Shown here piece after piece: positions 18,985 through 19,171 of a DNA stretch of 19,171 bases. A program made the translations under genes and the position numbers. Location of the stretch: the NCBI GenBank assembly GCA_015501055.1, contig JADNYV010000638.1, positions 1 through 19,171 on the forward strand, in the 5' to 3' direction. The first letter of the stretch is position 1. Each line of letters opens with the position of its first letter. Source of the stretch: Mucidula mucida (Eukaryota; Basidiomycota; Agaricomycetes; Agaricales; Physalacriaceae). Below the pieces are notes generated by a model. That model did not search any database, was not told the origin of the DNA, and saw only the letters and a list, made by a program, of their open reading frames with translations.

Positions 18985-19171
18985 TTACACGACCTCTTCG
19001 TTCATATTCCCTTGCAACGACGACATCCAAATTCGCGTTTTATACAATCTATCGTGCTGTTAGTATTTTACTCGACTGTTTCAAGAGAACATACCGGAAT
19101 AACTCTCTCACAAGCTCGCGGAAATCAATCCTTTTCTCGGTGATATAATAGAAGGTCAACTTGTGCGATCC
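18985..19171 (-). CDS. PSP1: PSP1 C-terminal-domain protein, 3' end only
   Basis: Partial gene cut by the window edge. Exon 19171-19095 reads GSHKLTFYYITEKRIDFREL, then VRELFR. A 46-nt intron (19094-19049, GTATGT...CGATAG) joins in frame to the last exon 19048-18985 (LYKTRIWMSSLQGNMNEEVV, stop at 18985-18987). The block (K)LTFYYxxxxRIDFRELVRELFxxYKTRIWM is the end of the PSP1 C-terminal domain, found in yeast Psp1 (suppressor of DNA polymerase alpha mutations), related RNA-binding proteins of trypanosomatids and bacterial PSP1-domain proteins. The tail after the domain is short. The rest of the gene lies to the right. Confidence 0.85.

Overview
This window looks like nuclear DNA of a filamentous basidiomycete, most likely an agaricomycete. 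Genes are split by many GT-AG introns of about 46-61 nt that join clean reading frames, there are no operons or Shine-Dalgarno sites, and the recognisable proteins (tail-anchored ALDH3, Mam33, class II old yellow enzyme, PSP1) are fungal in character. All exon models were worked out by eye from splice sites and frame continuity.

Left part, about 1-11,850: an accessory landscape. It starts with a decayed P-loop NTPase/nuclease gene of the fungal RHS/Crinkler-like type (31-1930, +). Three minus-strand members of one small unrecognised protein family follow at 2627-3222, 3625-4230 and 10082-10703, plus two 5'-end fragments at 9753-9776 and 11724-11750. A 547-bp non-autonomous hAT-like element lies at 6115-6661, with 24-bp inverted repeats, TGCCTCT-type subterminal repeats and an exact 8-bp target duplication. 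Also present are a 138-codon coiled-coil-like gene (6977-7440, -), a 118-aa orphan (7891-8293, -) part of which is repeated in inverted orientation at 7516-7606, and two orphan plus-strand genes (about 8621-9208 and 10848-11580), the second possibly broken. Long stretches in between hold nothing I can identify.

Right part, about 12,000-19,171: conserved genes, all on the minus strand and closely packed. They are a 14-exon class 3 aldehyde dehydrogenase with a C-terminal membrane anchor (12017-14221), a 184-aa Ser-rich protein with a YxxxxL-hydrophobic motif (14605-15212), a Mam33/p32 mitochondrial protein (15740-16858), a YqjM-like NADH:flavin oxidoreductase (17233-18666) and the 3' end of a PSP1-domain gene (18985-19171, cut by the window edge).

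The conserved genes share no obvious single pathway, although the dehydrogenase and the ene-reductase both act on reactive carbonyl compounds. The main novelty candidate is the dispersed small-protein family on the left, with its conserved first intron and its shed 5' fragments.
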